Below are positions 25,510 to 34,394 of a stretch of 64,000 nucleotides of DNA, one piece after another. Within the stretch, counting starts at the first letter, position 1, and the number at the start of each line of letters is the position of its first letter. Both the position numbers and the translations under genes were made by a program. A model generated the notes under the pieces. That model was not told the DNA's origin, did not search any database, and worked only from the letters and a program-made list of their open reading frames with translations. This stretch comes from Paenibacillus pabuli NBRC 13638 (lineage in GTDB: Bacteria; Bacillota; Bacilli; Paenibacillales; Paenibacillaceae), in assembly GCF_001514495.1 (NCBI RefSeq), contig NZ_BCNM01000024.1, forward strand, positions 62,001 through 126,000. Direction: 5' to 3'.

Positions 25510-26218
25510 GTAAACCGCCTTCCTTCCGGTTGGCTGCTGCTACCTGCATGAACAAGGTCTCCAGTTCTGGGCCACGAGGGACGCTTCCCTGATAGCCCAG
25601 AACTCCGCCAGCGATAATGCCGATCTGATCCGCTACCAATTCAACTTCGGAGAGAATATGACTCGACAGAATAACGGTGATCCCTTGCTTGGGAAAAGAA
25701 CGAATTAGCTCTCGCAGCTCCTGAATCCCAATCGGATCCAGTCCGTTCGTCGGTTCGTCCAGAATCAGCAGCTTGGGCTGGTTCAAGAGGGCACTTGCAA
25801 TTCCCAGCCGTTGCTTCATGCCCATGGAAAATTGTCCGGCCCGTTTCTTCCCGGTATGAGCCAAATCAACTATGGCGAGCACCTCCTCGATCCGGGACTG
25901 TGGCAGTCCGAGGAGTAGTGTCCGCACTTTGAGATTCTCTCTCGCCGTCAGATTCTCGTACAATGGCGGGGCCTCAATCAGTACGCCTATTCCGTTCAAA
26001 TCCTTGCGTGTCCATTCATGGTCATGAATGCGAATACGCCCGGAATCGGGCCGCAGCATACCTGAGATCATTTTGAGCGTAGTCGATTTGCCTGCGCCAT
26101 TTGGACCCAAGAGTCCATAGATTGAGTTAGAAGGTACTTTCAACGATACGTTGTTAACGGCGGGTTGACGCTTGAAGCTTTTGCATAGCTCATGGGTCTC
26201 TAAAATAATATCCGACAT
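25502..26218 (-). CDS. ABC transporter ATP-binding protein, BcrA/MutF type
   Basis: A 238-residue ATPase energising the two permeases downstream. Walker A GPNGAGKST, Q-loop region GVLIEAPPLYENLT (a Glu-containing variant as in bacitracin/lantibiotic exporters), signature FSMGMKQRLGIA, Walker B LLILDEPTNGLDP and H-switch LSSHILSEV. AAAGGATG precedes the ATG. It is the first gene of the five-gene operon; a direct repeat and candidate promoter lie about 40 bases upstream. Confidence 0.94.
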   Translation of the reverse strand: MSDIILETHELCKSFKRQPAVNNVSLKVPSNSIYGLLGPNGAGKSTTLKMISGMLRPDSGRIRIHDHEWTRKDLNGIGVLIEAPPLYENLTARENLKVRTLLLGLPQSRIEEVLAIVDLAHTGKKRAGQFSMGMKQRLGIASALLNQPKLLILDEPTNGLDPIGIQELRELIRSFPKQGITVILSSHILSEVELVADQIGIIAGGVLGYQGSVPRGPELETLFMQVAAANRKEGGLHA

Positions 26219-26255
26219 AGTATATCATCCTTTCTAGTTCCACAGTTTAAAGGGG

Positions 26256-26276
26256 AATTCTAAGGATTCTGTAAGG
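26256..26276 (-). promoter_or_regulatory. direct repeat at the -35 of the ABC operon
   Basis: ATTCTAAGG and ATTCTGTAAGG stand side by side (read on the plus strand). On the minus strand this gives CTTACA, 18 bases, TTTAAA as a candidate promoter, with the repeat covering the -35. Tandem half-sites at about one helical turn are the usual target of OmpR-family regulators, here probably the operon's own regulator. Confidence 0.45.
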
Positions 26277-26392
26277 ATGTTCACGAGGACAAAGAGGGAG
26301 TGTGATATATTGGGATTAAATTATTGCATAACCATCGGTCATAAGTGTGTGTATACGGTAGCCTTATAATAATGATCATTCTCCTGGGAGGG

Positions 26393-27007
26393 ATGGAGTT
26401 GCAGAAGCGATTTAACGATCTGATGAAGCAGGATGTAAAGCCGTTTCTTTCCGAGCGCGGTTTCGTCAGAAAGGGTTTGAATTTTAACCGAAAAACAGAT
26501 GGCCTCATCTACATGTTTAATTTTCAAAAATCGGCTGGCAATTCCGCGGACAATGTCATGTTTTATGTGAACTGCGGCATTTATGCAGCCGAGCTTGCAC
26601 AGATCCAGTCGAAAGGGCTGTTGGTGGAACCTAAGGAAGCGGAATGCCATTTTAGAGCCAGAATCGGTGATCTTGCCGGTGATATGCCGGATCGCTTTGC
26701 AATCCATCCTGACACATGTATGAATGAGTTGAGAAATACGCTGCTAGGCGGATTGGACGAAGCCATTCATGTTTATGATACGATGACCAGTGCCAGATCG
26801 ATTGTGGATTATTACATGTCGGGTCCATACCTGCATCTGAGTGAAGAAAGCTTTCATTTGCTTTTACAGTCCAACGAGATAGCAACGGCCAAACAGTATT
26901 TGAAAGATTTGCAGGAAAAGTATGGAGCTGAAAATCGGTGGACGATATTTGAAAATAAGTATAGGGCCATCTTCCATGCATTCGGAGTGGAGTTTGATGC
27001 TCTATAG
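26393..27007 (+). CDS. DUF4304-like protein
   Basis: A 204-residue cytoplasmic protein whose N-terminal 130 residues match the DUF4304 pattern: RFNDLMKQDVKPFLSERGFVRKG, then FNRKTDGLIYMFNFQKS and FYVNCGIYA. Function unknown. The start is not certain: GGGAGGG directly abuts ATG 26393, while the in-frame TTG at 26399 has ideal spacing and may be the real start. A TATAAT box lies at 26365-26370. It is followed by a DUF3237-like gene after 56 bases. Confidence 0.75.
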   Translation: MELQKRFNDLMKQDVKPFLSERGFVRKGLNFNRKTDGLIYMFNFQKSAGNSADNVMFYVNCGIYAAELAQIQSKGLLVEPKEAECHFRARIGDLAGDMPDRFAIHPDTCMNELRNTLLGGLDEAIHVYDTMTSARSIVDYYMSGPYLHLSEESFHLLLQSNEIATAKQYLKDLQEKYGAENRWTIFENKYRAIFHAFGVEFDAL

Positions 27008-27063
27008 CTGGATGGGTTTCAGCCACCTGTCATGACTTGGTTTTACATATGAGGAGGATTAGC

Positions 27064-27483
27064 ATGAAGTGGGAAGAGGTTTTTACGGTGCACGTGGTGA
27101 TAGGGGAAACCTTCAATTTGCAGAACGACAGTGGTGACTCGGTCGTCATGATTTCTTTTACAGGTCATGCGACAGGGAAGTATTTTCAGGGGATTGTACT
27201 TGGTGGAGCAACGGATACCCAAATCATTGGACAGCATGGGGACAAGCATAGCTTGTCAGCAAGGTACATGCTTCGGGGAACGGATTATACAGGTCAGGAC
27301 TGCGAACTATACATTGAGAATAATGGGGAGATCCACGAACAGCTGAAAGGTGTGTTGTTCCGTACATCTCCCAGAATCATTACAAACAGCAAGGCTTTGT
27401 CTTTTTTAAATGGAGATATGCTGGTCGGGGAAGGGCTGCAAGCCGAGGCTGGAGTGGATATAAAAATTTACAGAGCGGTATGA
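27064..27483 (+). CDS. DUF3237-like protein
   Basis: A 139-residue beta-barrel-type protein of unknown function, with VHVVIGETFNL, FTGHATGKYFQGIVLGGATD, the central SARYMLRGTDYTGQDC and a C-terminal IKIYRAV. These agree with DUF3237 proteins. ATG 27064 follows GAGGAGG at 6 bases, which rules out the earlier frame start. Probably cotranscribed with the preceding gene. Confidence 0.75.
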   Translation: MKWEEVFTVHVVIGETFNLQNDSGDSVVMISFTGHATGKYFQGIVLGGATDTQIIGQHGDKHSLSARYMLRGTDYTGQDCELYIENNGEIHEQLKGVLFRTSPRIITNSKALSFLNGDMLVGEGLQAEAGVDIKIYRAV

Positions 27484-27633
27484 GCGATTAGTTCGCAAAA
27501 CACAGAGCAACGACCTTCAAAGGATATCACATGAATAGATTCAGTTTTCTCGTTTACGCCCCTTACTTTCGATGTTATACTCACAATATTCCAAAAGAAA
27601 TTGTGAAAATATGTCGAATTGAGGCTTAACGGG

Positions 27634-28731
27634 ATGATTATGGATAAAACGAAAGACGGAAAAACGATCATCCTTATTCCATCGCTTGAGCCAGATGAGA
27701 GACTTCTGGCCTATGTACGGCAATTGCGAGAATATGGCTTGACCAATATTGTCATTGTGGATGACGGATCTGGTGAAGCGTACCAGCTGATTTTCGAGGA
27801 GCTGAGTGAGAAAGGGTGTGTCCTGCTGCGGCATACGGAAAATCTGGGAAAGGGTGCTGCACTCAAGACCGGATTTCAGTATATCGGACAGCAGTTTGAT
27901 GCATCCTCCTTTGTCGTTACAGCGGATTCTGATGGACAACACGCAGCAGAGGATGTATACCGACTTGCAAAAGAAGCGAGACTTCAACCTGATGCGCTGG
28001 TTCTCGGGGTAAGGGACTTCAGCGAGGGAGGCATACCGCCGAAGTCTTTGCTCGGCAATCGGATGACATCCTCTATTTTTGCTGTGCTTTACGGCAAAAA
28101 GCTGTCAGATACCCAGACCGGGCTTCGTGCTTTTGGCCCCGGGCTGCTTGCATTTATGCAAGATGTTCGCGGCACCCGGTTTGAATACGAGCTGCAAATG
28201 CTGATCTCATGCATTCAGTCGGGCATCCCGATTCATACCATGCCGATTCAAGTCATCTATGAGAATGGAAATGCAGGAACACACTTTAAAGCGGTTAAGG
28301 ACAGTGCCCGGGTAATGGGTGTGCTGTTCTCCAACTTCCTGCGATTTATTTCCTCTTCGGTTGCGAGTTCTGTTGTCGATCTGGGAATTGCATGGTTTTT
28401 GATCGACTTTTTGCGGCCTATGCTGGCTCAGCAGGATTATCTAAGAATTTTGCTCGCAACCGTGATTGCGAGAATTATTTCCATTGTGGTCAACTATGTA
28501 CTGAACAGGCACTTTGTATTCCGCAAGGAGGATAGCCAGGGCAGTTTATGGCGTTATTTGACGTTGTGCGGATTAATCATCCTGCTGTCCAGTACAGGTG
28601 TATATTTGTTCCATACGATTTTCTTCGTGGACGAGAAAATTGCGAAATTCGTCTGTGATGCCTTGCTGTTCCTGCTCAGTTTTCAATTGCAGCGAAGATG
28701 GGTATTTGCAGCAAGGAGGAAGCAGCTGTAG
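27634..28731 (+). CDS. GT2 glycosyltransferase fused to GtrA-like membrane domain
   Basis: A 365-residue protein. The N-terminal GT-A domain (about 10-225) is of the dolichyl-phosphate-mannose-synthase type: IPSLEPDERL, VDDGSG, GKGAALKTGF and the metal-binding ADSDGQHA. The C-terminal part (about 230-360) has four membrane segments of the GtrA family (LRFISSSVASSVVDLGIAWF onward; NYVLNRHFVF is the family hallmark). It likely makes or flips an undecaprenyl-linked sugar. The weak ribosome-binding site GAGG sits 10 bases before ATG 27634. The stop overlaps the next start by one base (TAGTG), so it is coupled to the synthase gene. Confidence 0.88.
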   Translation: MIMDKTKDGKTIILIPSLEPDERLLAYVRQLREYGLTNIVIVDDGSGEAYQLIFEELSEKGCVLLRHTENLGKGAALKTGFQYIGQQFDASSFVVTADSDGQHAAEDVYRLAKEARLQPDALVLGVRDFSEGGIPPKSLLGNRMTSSIFAVLYGKKLSDTQTGLRAFGPGLLAFMQDVRGTRFEYELQMLISCIQSGIPIHTMPIQVIYENGNAGTHFKAVKDSARVMGVLFSNFLRFISSSVASSVVDLGIAWFLIDFLRPMLAQQDYLRILLATVIARIISIVVNYVLNRHFVFRKEDSQGSLWRYLTLCGLIILLSSTGVYLFHTIFFVDEKIAKFVCDALLFLLSFQLQRRWVFAARRKQL

Positions 28732-31022
28732 TGCAAAACGAAAAAAGGCAACATATTTTCTTTATCATCACCATGATCCTGATGTCGATTTATTTGTTAT
28801 GGCGGATGTTCTTTACACTGCCATGGGGAGAAGGCGTACTGAACGTCATCTTCGGCATGCTGCTTATTGTGGCTGAGACGGTAACTGTACTGACCACCTT
28901 TGAATTGTTCTTTCAAAAGATGCAAAAGGCACGTACACAACTTGACTTTCCTATCGTTCCTCCAGAGTATTATCCGGATGTGGATGTTTTCATTGCCACC
29001 CATAACGAACCGGTTGATCTGTTATATAAAACCGTCAATGCCTGTACATTTATGGATTACCCGGACAAGCAAAAGGTCCATATCTATCTATGTGACGATG
29101 GCGGAAGACCTGAGGTGGAGGAGCTTGCGAAGCAGTTTGGCGTTGGATATCTGGGGTTCCCCGGCAACAAGCATGCCAAGTCCGGCAACCTGAATAATGC
29201 CCTGAGCAAAACCTCTTCCCCACTCATTGCGACCTTTGATGCAGATATGATTCCGCAACATACCTTTTTGATGAAAACCGTCCCGTATTTCCTGCTCTCC
29301 ACATTTATAGAAGAGAACGGACAATGGCGGCTCCGCCGTGAGGATGAAATGGACAAGAAGTTCAAGCTGGGGCTGGTACAGACCCCTCAGAGCTTCTACA
29401 ATCCGGATCTATTTCAGTTTAATCTCTACGCAGAGCAAGGGATTCCGAATGAACAGGATTTCTTCTCCAGAGAAGTGAATATCCTGCGTAATGCCTCCAA
29501 TGCGGTAGCCTATACCGGAAGCAATACGGTCATTTCCCGGCAAGGCATGGAAGAGATCGGCGGTTTTCCGCTGAATACCATTACCGAGGACTTTGAGACA
29601 AGCATCCGCTTACAGCAGGAAGGCTATATTACCTATGCGACCCAAGAGGTTCAGGCTGCCGGGCAGACGACAACAACCGTCCCGAGCATGATTAAGCAGC
29701 GGATTCGCTGGGCAAGGGGGATTATTCAGAGCCTGCAGAATACGCGTGCTCCCTTATCCGAGAAGCTTCCTTTCTGGACGAGAGTGACGTATTTAAGCAG
29801 TTTCTTATACTGGTGGTCCTTCTTTAACCGGTTAATTTTCATTTTGGCGCCTATTTTATTTGCACTATTCGATTTCAAGATTGTAAATACAACCTTCTGG
29901 CAAATCCTAATATTCTGGCTTCCATCCTACTTCTTCTACAGCGTATCGATGCGTTATCTGTCCAGCAATATTCGGAATCAGCGCTGGAGTCAGGTGATTG
30001 ATACCATATTTATGCCTTATCTGATCTGGCCGGTTCTCCTTGAAACACTGGGCATTCGCGAAAAAAAATTCAAGGTTACGAACAAAAGCAGAGCGAGCGG
30101 TCGTAAATGGATGTCTGCGCTGTTGTATGCACTTCCGCATATCTTCTTGCTTCTGCTTTCGATTGCGGCTGTGATTCGGTATGTTAACGGCAAGTACGGC
30201 ATTGCGCTGTTCTTCAGCAGTATCATTATTTTCTGGCTCGTTCACAATATGATTGCGTTGTGCTATGCCCTGTTCTTCATGATTGGCCGTCGTGCGTACC
30301 GGGAGACGGAGCGGATTCGGGCGCAAGAGGATGTAACGGTATACGATCAAGCCAGCAATCTGAGCTATCAAGCCAAAACAGTCGATGTATCCGAGAATGG
30401 GATTGCCTTTTATGTGCCGTATCCCATCTATTTACCGGAACAGAAGACGATCTCTCTTACTGTGACATCCGAACGGTATGAGGCCAATCTCAAGGCGGTT
30501 ATCGTCTACGTGAAACAGGACGGAGAAGGCTGGCGTTATTCTGCGACGGTTGAGCCGGTAGATGAGACGGATAACCGTCAATACATGCAAATTATCTATG
30601 ACCGCAAACACTCGTTACCAGAGCAGATGAATCTGTGGGATACGGCTTACGACGATATGCTGCGAAATGTCAAAAAACGTATCGTTCAGCCTAGATCGGA
30701 TCAGCGTAAAATGCCGCGGCTTTCCTTGCAGTATCCCGTTACGTTTACCAATGATGCGGGCTGTACGCTGCGCAGCTTCAATTATCGCTTCTTTTCCGCT
30801 ACGGGTGTTCATGGTGACATGGCGGCAGGAGCAATCGTTACTTTTTATACCCAAAGTAATATTGAAGTCATTTTGCAGCATACAGGGAAAACAACAGCCA
30901 ATCGTCGCGAAGTGCTTCTCTCGGTGGAGAATATTGACGACATTGTGGAGCACGGTTTGATTGATCAATTGCTGAGTGATTTGACCCATCCACATGCCGA
31001 GCGTTTCACCAGAGAGGGTTAG
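28731..31022 (+). CDS. BcsA-like processive glycosyltransferase with PilZ region(s)
   Basis: A membrane glycan synthase of 763 residues. Two N-terminal membrane segments are followed by a GT2 domain with DDG (near 122), D170-A-D172, T285-E-D287 and Q323-x-x-R326-W327, the full cellulose-synthase-type signature. Four or more further membrane segments cover about 350-515. A PilZ domain follows, with R524-x-x-x-R528 and D552-x-S554-x-x-G557, which should bind c-di-GMP. A second PilZ-like region has R659-x-x-x-R663 and S689-x-x-G692 but no acid before the Ser. The GTG start has AAGGAGGA 10 bases upstream and overlaps the previous stop. The polymer made is unknown. Confidence 0.9.
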   Translation: MQNEKRQHIFFIITMILMSIYLLWRMFFTLPWGEGVLNVIFGMLLIVAETVTVLTTFELFFQKMQKARTQLDFPIVPPEYYPDVDVFIATHNEPVDLLYKTVNACTFMDYPDKQKVHIYLCDDGGRPEVEELAKQFGVGYLGFPGNKHAKSGNLNNALSKTSSPLIATFDADMIPQHTFLMKTVPYFLLSTFIEENGQWRLRREDEMDKKFKLGLVQTPQSFYNPDLFQFNLYAEQGIPNEQDFFSREVNILRNASNAVAYTGSNTVISRQGMEEIGGFPLNTITEDFETSIRLQQEGYITYATQEVQAAGQTTTTVPSMIKQRIRWARGIIQSLQNTRAPLSEKLPFWTRVTYLSSFLYWWSFFNRLIFILAPILFALFDFKIVNTTFWQILIFWLPSYFFYSVSMRYLSSNIRNQRWSQVIDTIFMPYLIWPVLLETLGIREKKFKVTNKSRASGRKWMSALLYALPHIFLLLLSIAAVIRYVNGKYGIALFFSSIIIFWLVHNMIALCYALFFMIGRRAYRETERIRAQEDVTVYDQASNLSYQAKTVDVSENGIAFYVPYPIYLPEQKTISLTVTSERYEANLKAVIVYVKQDGEGWRYSATVEPVDETDNRQYMQIIYDRKHSLPEQMNLWDTAYDDMLRNVKKRIVQPRSDQRKMPRLSLQYPVTFTNDAGCTLRSFNYRFFSATGVHGDMAAGAIVTFYTQSNIEVILQHTGKTTANRREVLLSVENIDDIVEHGLIDQLLSDLTHPHAERFTREG

Positions 31023-31033
31023 GAGAGATAGAG

Positions 31034-32887
31034 ATGCTGTTTATGCTTCAATTTGTGATGGGAGTTTTATTGATATTCTCCTTTATTGGTTACATGCAGT
31101 TTGTTCGAAAGGTACTATCCATACGGTGGGAGTTCATCCCTGTATTTGTGTTTTCCTCCATAGCATGTATTGCCTTTCTTAGCGGTTTGGCAGGGCAGCT
31201 CTACTTGGGCAGCCTTGTCCTTCTTATCGTCGGATTACTAATGTATGGAGGAATGGTGTTTCTCGGATTGCGCCGAGGAGCATCCTTGCGCCTTTCTTTC
31301 TCTTTATTCCAATTTTCATTTCTGGCCGGGACTTTCATTTTCTTGCTGGTACTCTTCCAGAACCAACTGACGCACTACGATAATTTTTCCCACTGGGCGA
31401 TTGTCTTGAAGCAGATGCTCAGCACAGATGCTTTTCCGACACCGGATTCAAGCCTGATTGATTTCAAAAATTATCCGTTAGGAACCTCATCGTTTATTTA
31501 TTATGTCTGTCGCTTCATGGGACATTCACAGTCCGTGATGCTTCTGGCTCAGGGTTTGCTGATCTTTTCCTGTTTTTACGCCATGTTTGGCATCGTTTCC
31601 GAGAAGAAACGTTTTCTGCTGTACGCGTTTCTCGGACTCGGGTTATCTACCCTGTCCTTCTTCAACCTTACGATTCGGATTACCAATCTGCTCGTAGATT
31701 TCTTGCTCCCTATCTACGCACTGGCCATTCTGGCGGTAGTCTACCAATATCGTCATGATATCAAGCGAGCATATATCATCATGCTCCCGCTTGCAGGCGT
31801 GCTAACGGTTATCAAAAGCACAGGCATTATTTTCGCCGCCATCGGCCTGATCTTCCTGGTGTATACATGGTTAACACACAGACCAAAGTCCAGCTGGAGA
31901 GCTGCGCTTGCCGTGGTGGGCACCATCTGCGGTACACTGATTCCATACTTTGGCTGGAGCTGGCGTATGGCAACGGTGTTTCAGGGCGTTGATAACAAAT
32001 TCGATGTGGCTGCTTCCGGGATTCAATCCGGCAAAACGGCAGAGCAGATGCATGAGATTCTGTGGCTGTTCATAAAATCGAGCACGGATATTACGACACG
32101 GCCAGTCATCGGTATTGTCATTTTCCAGCTTGTAGCGGTTGCTGCTTCGATCTTTGCCAACGTGGTGCTCAAAAAGAAGTGGAATTTGTGGAAGGCACTG
32201 ATTGCGCTGGATGTTGTATTGCTGCTGTATTATGCAGGGATTCTGGCGTTGTATCTCTTCTCCATGCCGCTGGATGAGGCCATCAGGCTGGCAGGCTTTG
32301 AACGTTATGCGTCGAGTATCGTGGTGCTGTTCGCAGGTGGGTTGGTGCTATGTGCAGCGATTGACCTGGAGCGTTCATTCCACTATCGGATTGGTGAAGT
32401 GCCGGATTACCAAGCCTTCAAGACGGTCAAGACGAAGGGCCATTATCAAAAAGGAATTATTGGCTGTATGGCGATTGCGGCGACCATTCTTTTATCGGAA
32501 TACAACGGGATCGTCTCGATCGCCAGGACCTACGATACGACGCTCCCTTACAAAATTCATGCGGTTACCGGCGATCGGTGGTACAAAGATGGTCAGGAGG
32601 ACAACAACAGGTATCTGTTTTACGCCTCGGACAGGGACCAGCAGGTCACGAATTATTACATGCAGTATGTCGGAAAGTATTTTTTGTATGCTCCGCATGT
32701 AGACGGAATCGTGTTGTTCTATGAGGATAATATGGACAATCTCCTGAGCGGCTACGATTATCTGGTCGTCGTGGAGACGGATCGTAACGCAAAGTGGCTG
32801 CTGAAAAAGCACTATGGCATTGACATGCAGGAGGGAATCTACAAAATTACCCGTTCCGGGGAACGAATCATTCTTACGCTGACTTGA
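31034..32887 (+). CDS. large multi-pass membrane protein of the polysaccharide operon
   Basis: A 617-residue protein with about twelve hydrophobic segments, then a soluble C-terminal region of about 120 residues (from near 495). No family is recognised. The topology (many helices, with a large loop containing the acidic/aromatic DNFSHWAIVLKQML) resembles glycan polymerases and GT-C glycosyltransferases; the DNFSHW region may be functional. It begins 12 bases after the synthase stop with GGAGAGATAGAG before the ATG, so it belongs to the same operon and probably to the same polymer pathway. Function is inferred from context only. Confidence 0.7.
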   Translation: MLFMLQFVMGVLLIFSFIGYMQFVRKVLSIRWEFIPVFVFSSIACIAFLSGLAGQLYLGSLVLLIVGLLMYGGMVFLGLRRGASLRLSFSLFQFSFLAGTFIFLLVLFQNQLTHYDNFSHWAIVLKQMLSTDAFPTPDSSLIDFKNYPLGTSSFIYYVCRFMGHSQSVMLLAQGLLIFSCFYAMFGIVSEKKRFLLYAFLGLGLSTLSFFNLTIRITNLLVDFLLPIYALAILAVVYQYRHDIKRAYIIMLPLAGVLTVIKSTGIIFAAIGLIFLVYTWLTHRPKSSWRAALAVVGTICGTLIPYFGWSWRMATVFQGVDNKFDVAASGIQSGKTAEQMHEILWLFIKSSTDITTRPVIGIVIFQLVAVAASIFANVVLKKKWNLWKALIALDVVLLLYYAGILALYLFSMPLDEAIRLAGFERYASSIVVLFAGGLVLCAAIDLERSFHYRIGEVPDYQAFKTVKTKGHYQKGIIGCMAIAATILLSEYNGIVSIARTYDTTLPYKIHAVTGDRWYKDGQEDNNRYLFYASDRDQQVTNYYMQYVGKYFLYAPHVDGIVLFYEDNMDNLLSGYDYLVVVETDRNAKWLLKKHYGIDMQEGIYKITRSGERIILTLT

Positions 32888-32962
32888 GATCATTAGAGTG
32901 GATTCTGATTCGGTCAAATTTTTGGTATAATGTAAATAGCCTGGAAATGAAGGGACTGAACT

Positions 32963-32998
32963 ATGCGCAGATATCAATATCTTAAACCTAACTATTAA
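32963..32998 (+). CDS. putative 11-residue leader peptide upstream of GNAT gene
   Basis: The open frame MRRYQYLKPNY has its own AAGGG site 9 bases upstream and ends 21 bases before the start of the acetyltransferase gene. A TATAAT box (32926-32931) lies about 30 bases before it, so it would be the first frame of the transcript. The bases ACCT within it can pair with AGGT of the downstream ribosome-binding site. This is the arrangement of ribosome-stalling leaders of resistance genes, but the peptide matches none that I know. Confidence 0.4.
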   Translation: MRRYQYLKPNY

Positions 32999-33019
32999 AT
33001 CCTAATGGAGGTAAAAGTA

Positions 33020-33520
33020 TTGATTACAGAGTTACACACAGAGCGTTTACAATTGAGAAAAATGAAGATGTCGGATTCTTCGAGCTTGTTCACCATTTGG
33101 TCTGATCCCGAGGTTACTACATTTATGAATGTTAGTTGTTTTACTGACGTAGAGCAGGCGAAAGAAATGATCAAACTTCTGGATGATCTCTCTCAAGACC
33201 GTAAGGCGATTCGTTTCTCCATAATTAAAAAAGAGTCCAACGAAATTATAGGTTCATGTGGTTATAATTCTTTGGATTTTGACAACTTAAAGGCAGAAAT
33301 CGGATATGATATTGCTAAATCATCGTGGGGAAGAGGATATGCTTCAGAGGCGGTCTCTACCTTGATAGATCATGCATTCTCATCTTTAAAACTGAATCGA
33401 GTCGAAGCAATGGTTGATCCCGAAAATGTGAATTCGATAAAGCTCCTACAAAAGCTCCGTTTCACATTAGAAGGAACGTTTAATGATCTCCATATGTATT
33501 CAAGGTCAGTAGATACATGA
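33020..33520 (+). CDS. GNAT family N-acetyltransferase, RimJ/RimL-like
   Basis: A 166-residue acetyltransferase: LHTERLQLRKMKMSDSSSLF at the start, EIGYDIAKSSWGRGYASEAV containing the acetyl-CoA-binding R-G-x-A element, and ENVNSIKLLQKLRFTLEG near the C-terminus. These are typical of protein/antibiotic acetyltransferases of the RimJ/RimL group; the substrate is unknown. I use the TTG at 33020 because GGAGGTAAAAGTA stands directly before it; the ATG at 33005 would include that site in the gene. An 11-codon leader ORF precedes it. Confidence 0.85.
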   Translation: MITELHTERLQLRKMKMSDSSSLFTIWSDPEVTTFMNVSCFTDVEQAKEMIKLLDDLSQDRKAIRFSIIKKESNEIIGSCGYNSLDFDNLKAEIGYDIAKSSWGRGYASEAVSTLIDHAFSSLKLNRVEAMVDPENVNSIKLLQKLRFTLEGTFNDLHMYSRSVDT

Positions 33521-33536
33521 GTTTTATATAAAATGT

Positions 33537-33570
33537 AAAGAGGCCGTTCCGTAGCTGGAATGGCCTCTTT
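33537..33570 (+). terminator. terminator between convergent GNAT and SDR genes
   Basis: Stem AAAGAGGCCGTTCC / GGAATGGCCTCTTT with one G-T pair and a 6-base loop. It can work in both directions, ending the GNAT gene and the minus-strand SDR gene. Confidence 0.8.
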
Positions 33571-33617
33571 GTTAATGTACAGCGATATGGATGAGTCACA
33601 CGTGTCTCGCAGGCGAG

Positions 33618-34379
33618 TTATTCAATTAAACTTTTCGTTGCGTTATACATCTGTTTGGCGTACTCATCGACTTCATCTCGGGACATGCGCAAGCGAGCGA
33701 CAGAAGTACCATATCCAATTTCCTGGTGGCCTTCTTCCAGACCTTTGAAGATTCCATCGGCGAAGTCATCCAACGGTTCTCCATGCGTATGCAAGCCGGC
33801 TCCACCCAGATCTGTACTTACTGCAGGAGGAGCAACTTCAATGACCTCTACAGATGTATCCGAAAGCTGGTGTCTCAGACTGATGGTAAAGGAGTGAAGG
33901 GCCGCTTTGGTTGCTGAATAGATGGGAGCGATGGCAAACGGTGTGAAGGCCAACCCGGAAGTGACGTTTATAATCGCTGCCTCTTCTTGGGCTGCCAAAT
34001 ATGGAGCGAACAGCATGGAAAGATGAACTGGAGCTTCAATATTGGTTGTAATTTCTTTGTTGAAATAACTCCAATCGTTCTTCCCGTCTGACTTGAGTAT
34101 ATTAAAACGTTGTTGAATGCCGGCATTATTGACCAATACATTTACTTTCGGATAGTTGGCGGTTGCCCAATCAAACAACGCGATGCGATCAGATTCAATA
34201 CTCAAATCATTTACATACGTAATGAGCTCTGGATGTTTTTCTTTCGCCTGTTGAAGTACATCTGCACGTCGTCCCGTAACAATAACGGTATTTCCGGCTT
34301 TTAGGAAACGCTCGGCAAATGCAAATCCGATTCCAGAGCTTCCGCCGGTAATAAGCACTGTATTTCCTGAAAGTTTCAT
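33618..34379 (-). CDS. SDR oxidoreductase, DltE-like
   Basis: Classical SDR of 253 residues: cofactor motif TGGSSGIGFAFAERF, NNAG, catalytic Ser in NVTSGLAF, and Y/K in YSATKAAL. The DltE-type subgroup (short-chain dehydrogenases without known substrate) is the closest by pattern. It is the second gene of a two-gene minus-strand unit behind a MerR regulator (15-base gap), which probably controls it. Confidence 0.9.
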   Translation of the reverse strand: MKLSGNTVLITGGSSGIGFAFAERFLKAGNTVIVTGRRADVLQQAKEKHPELITYVNDLSIESDRIALFDWATANYPKVNVLVNNAGIQQRFNILKSDGKNDWSYFNKEITTNIEAPVHLSMLFAPYLAAQEEAAIINVTSGLAFTPFAIAPIYSATKAALHSFTISLRHQLSDTSVEVIEVAPPAVSTDLGGAGLHTHGEPLDDFADGIFKGLEEGHQEIGYGTSVARLRMSRDEVDEYAKQMYNATKSLIE

Positions 34380-34394
34380 ATATGTTCGCTCCTC

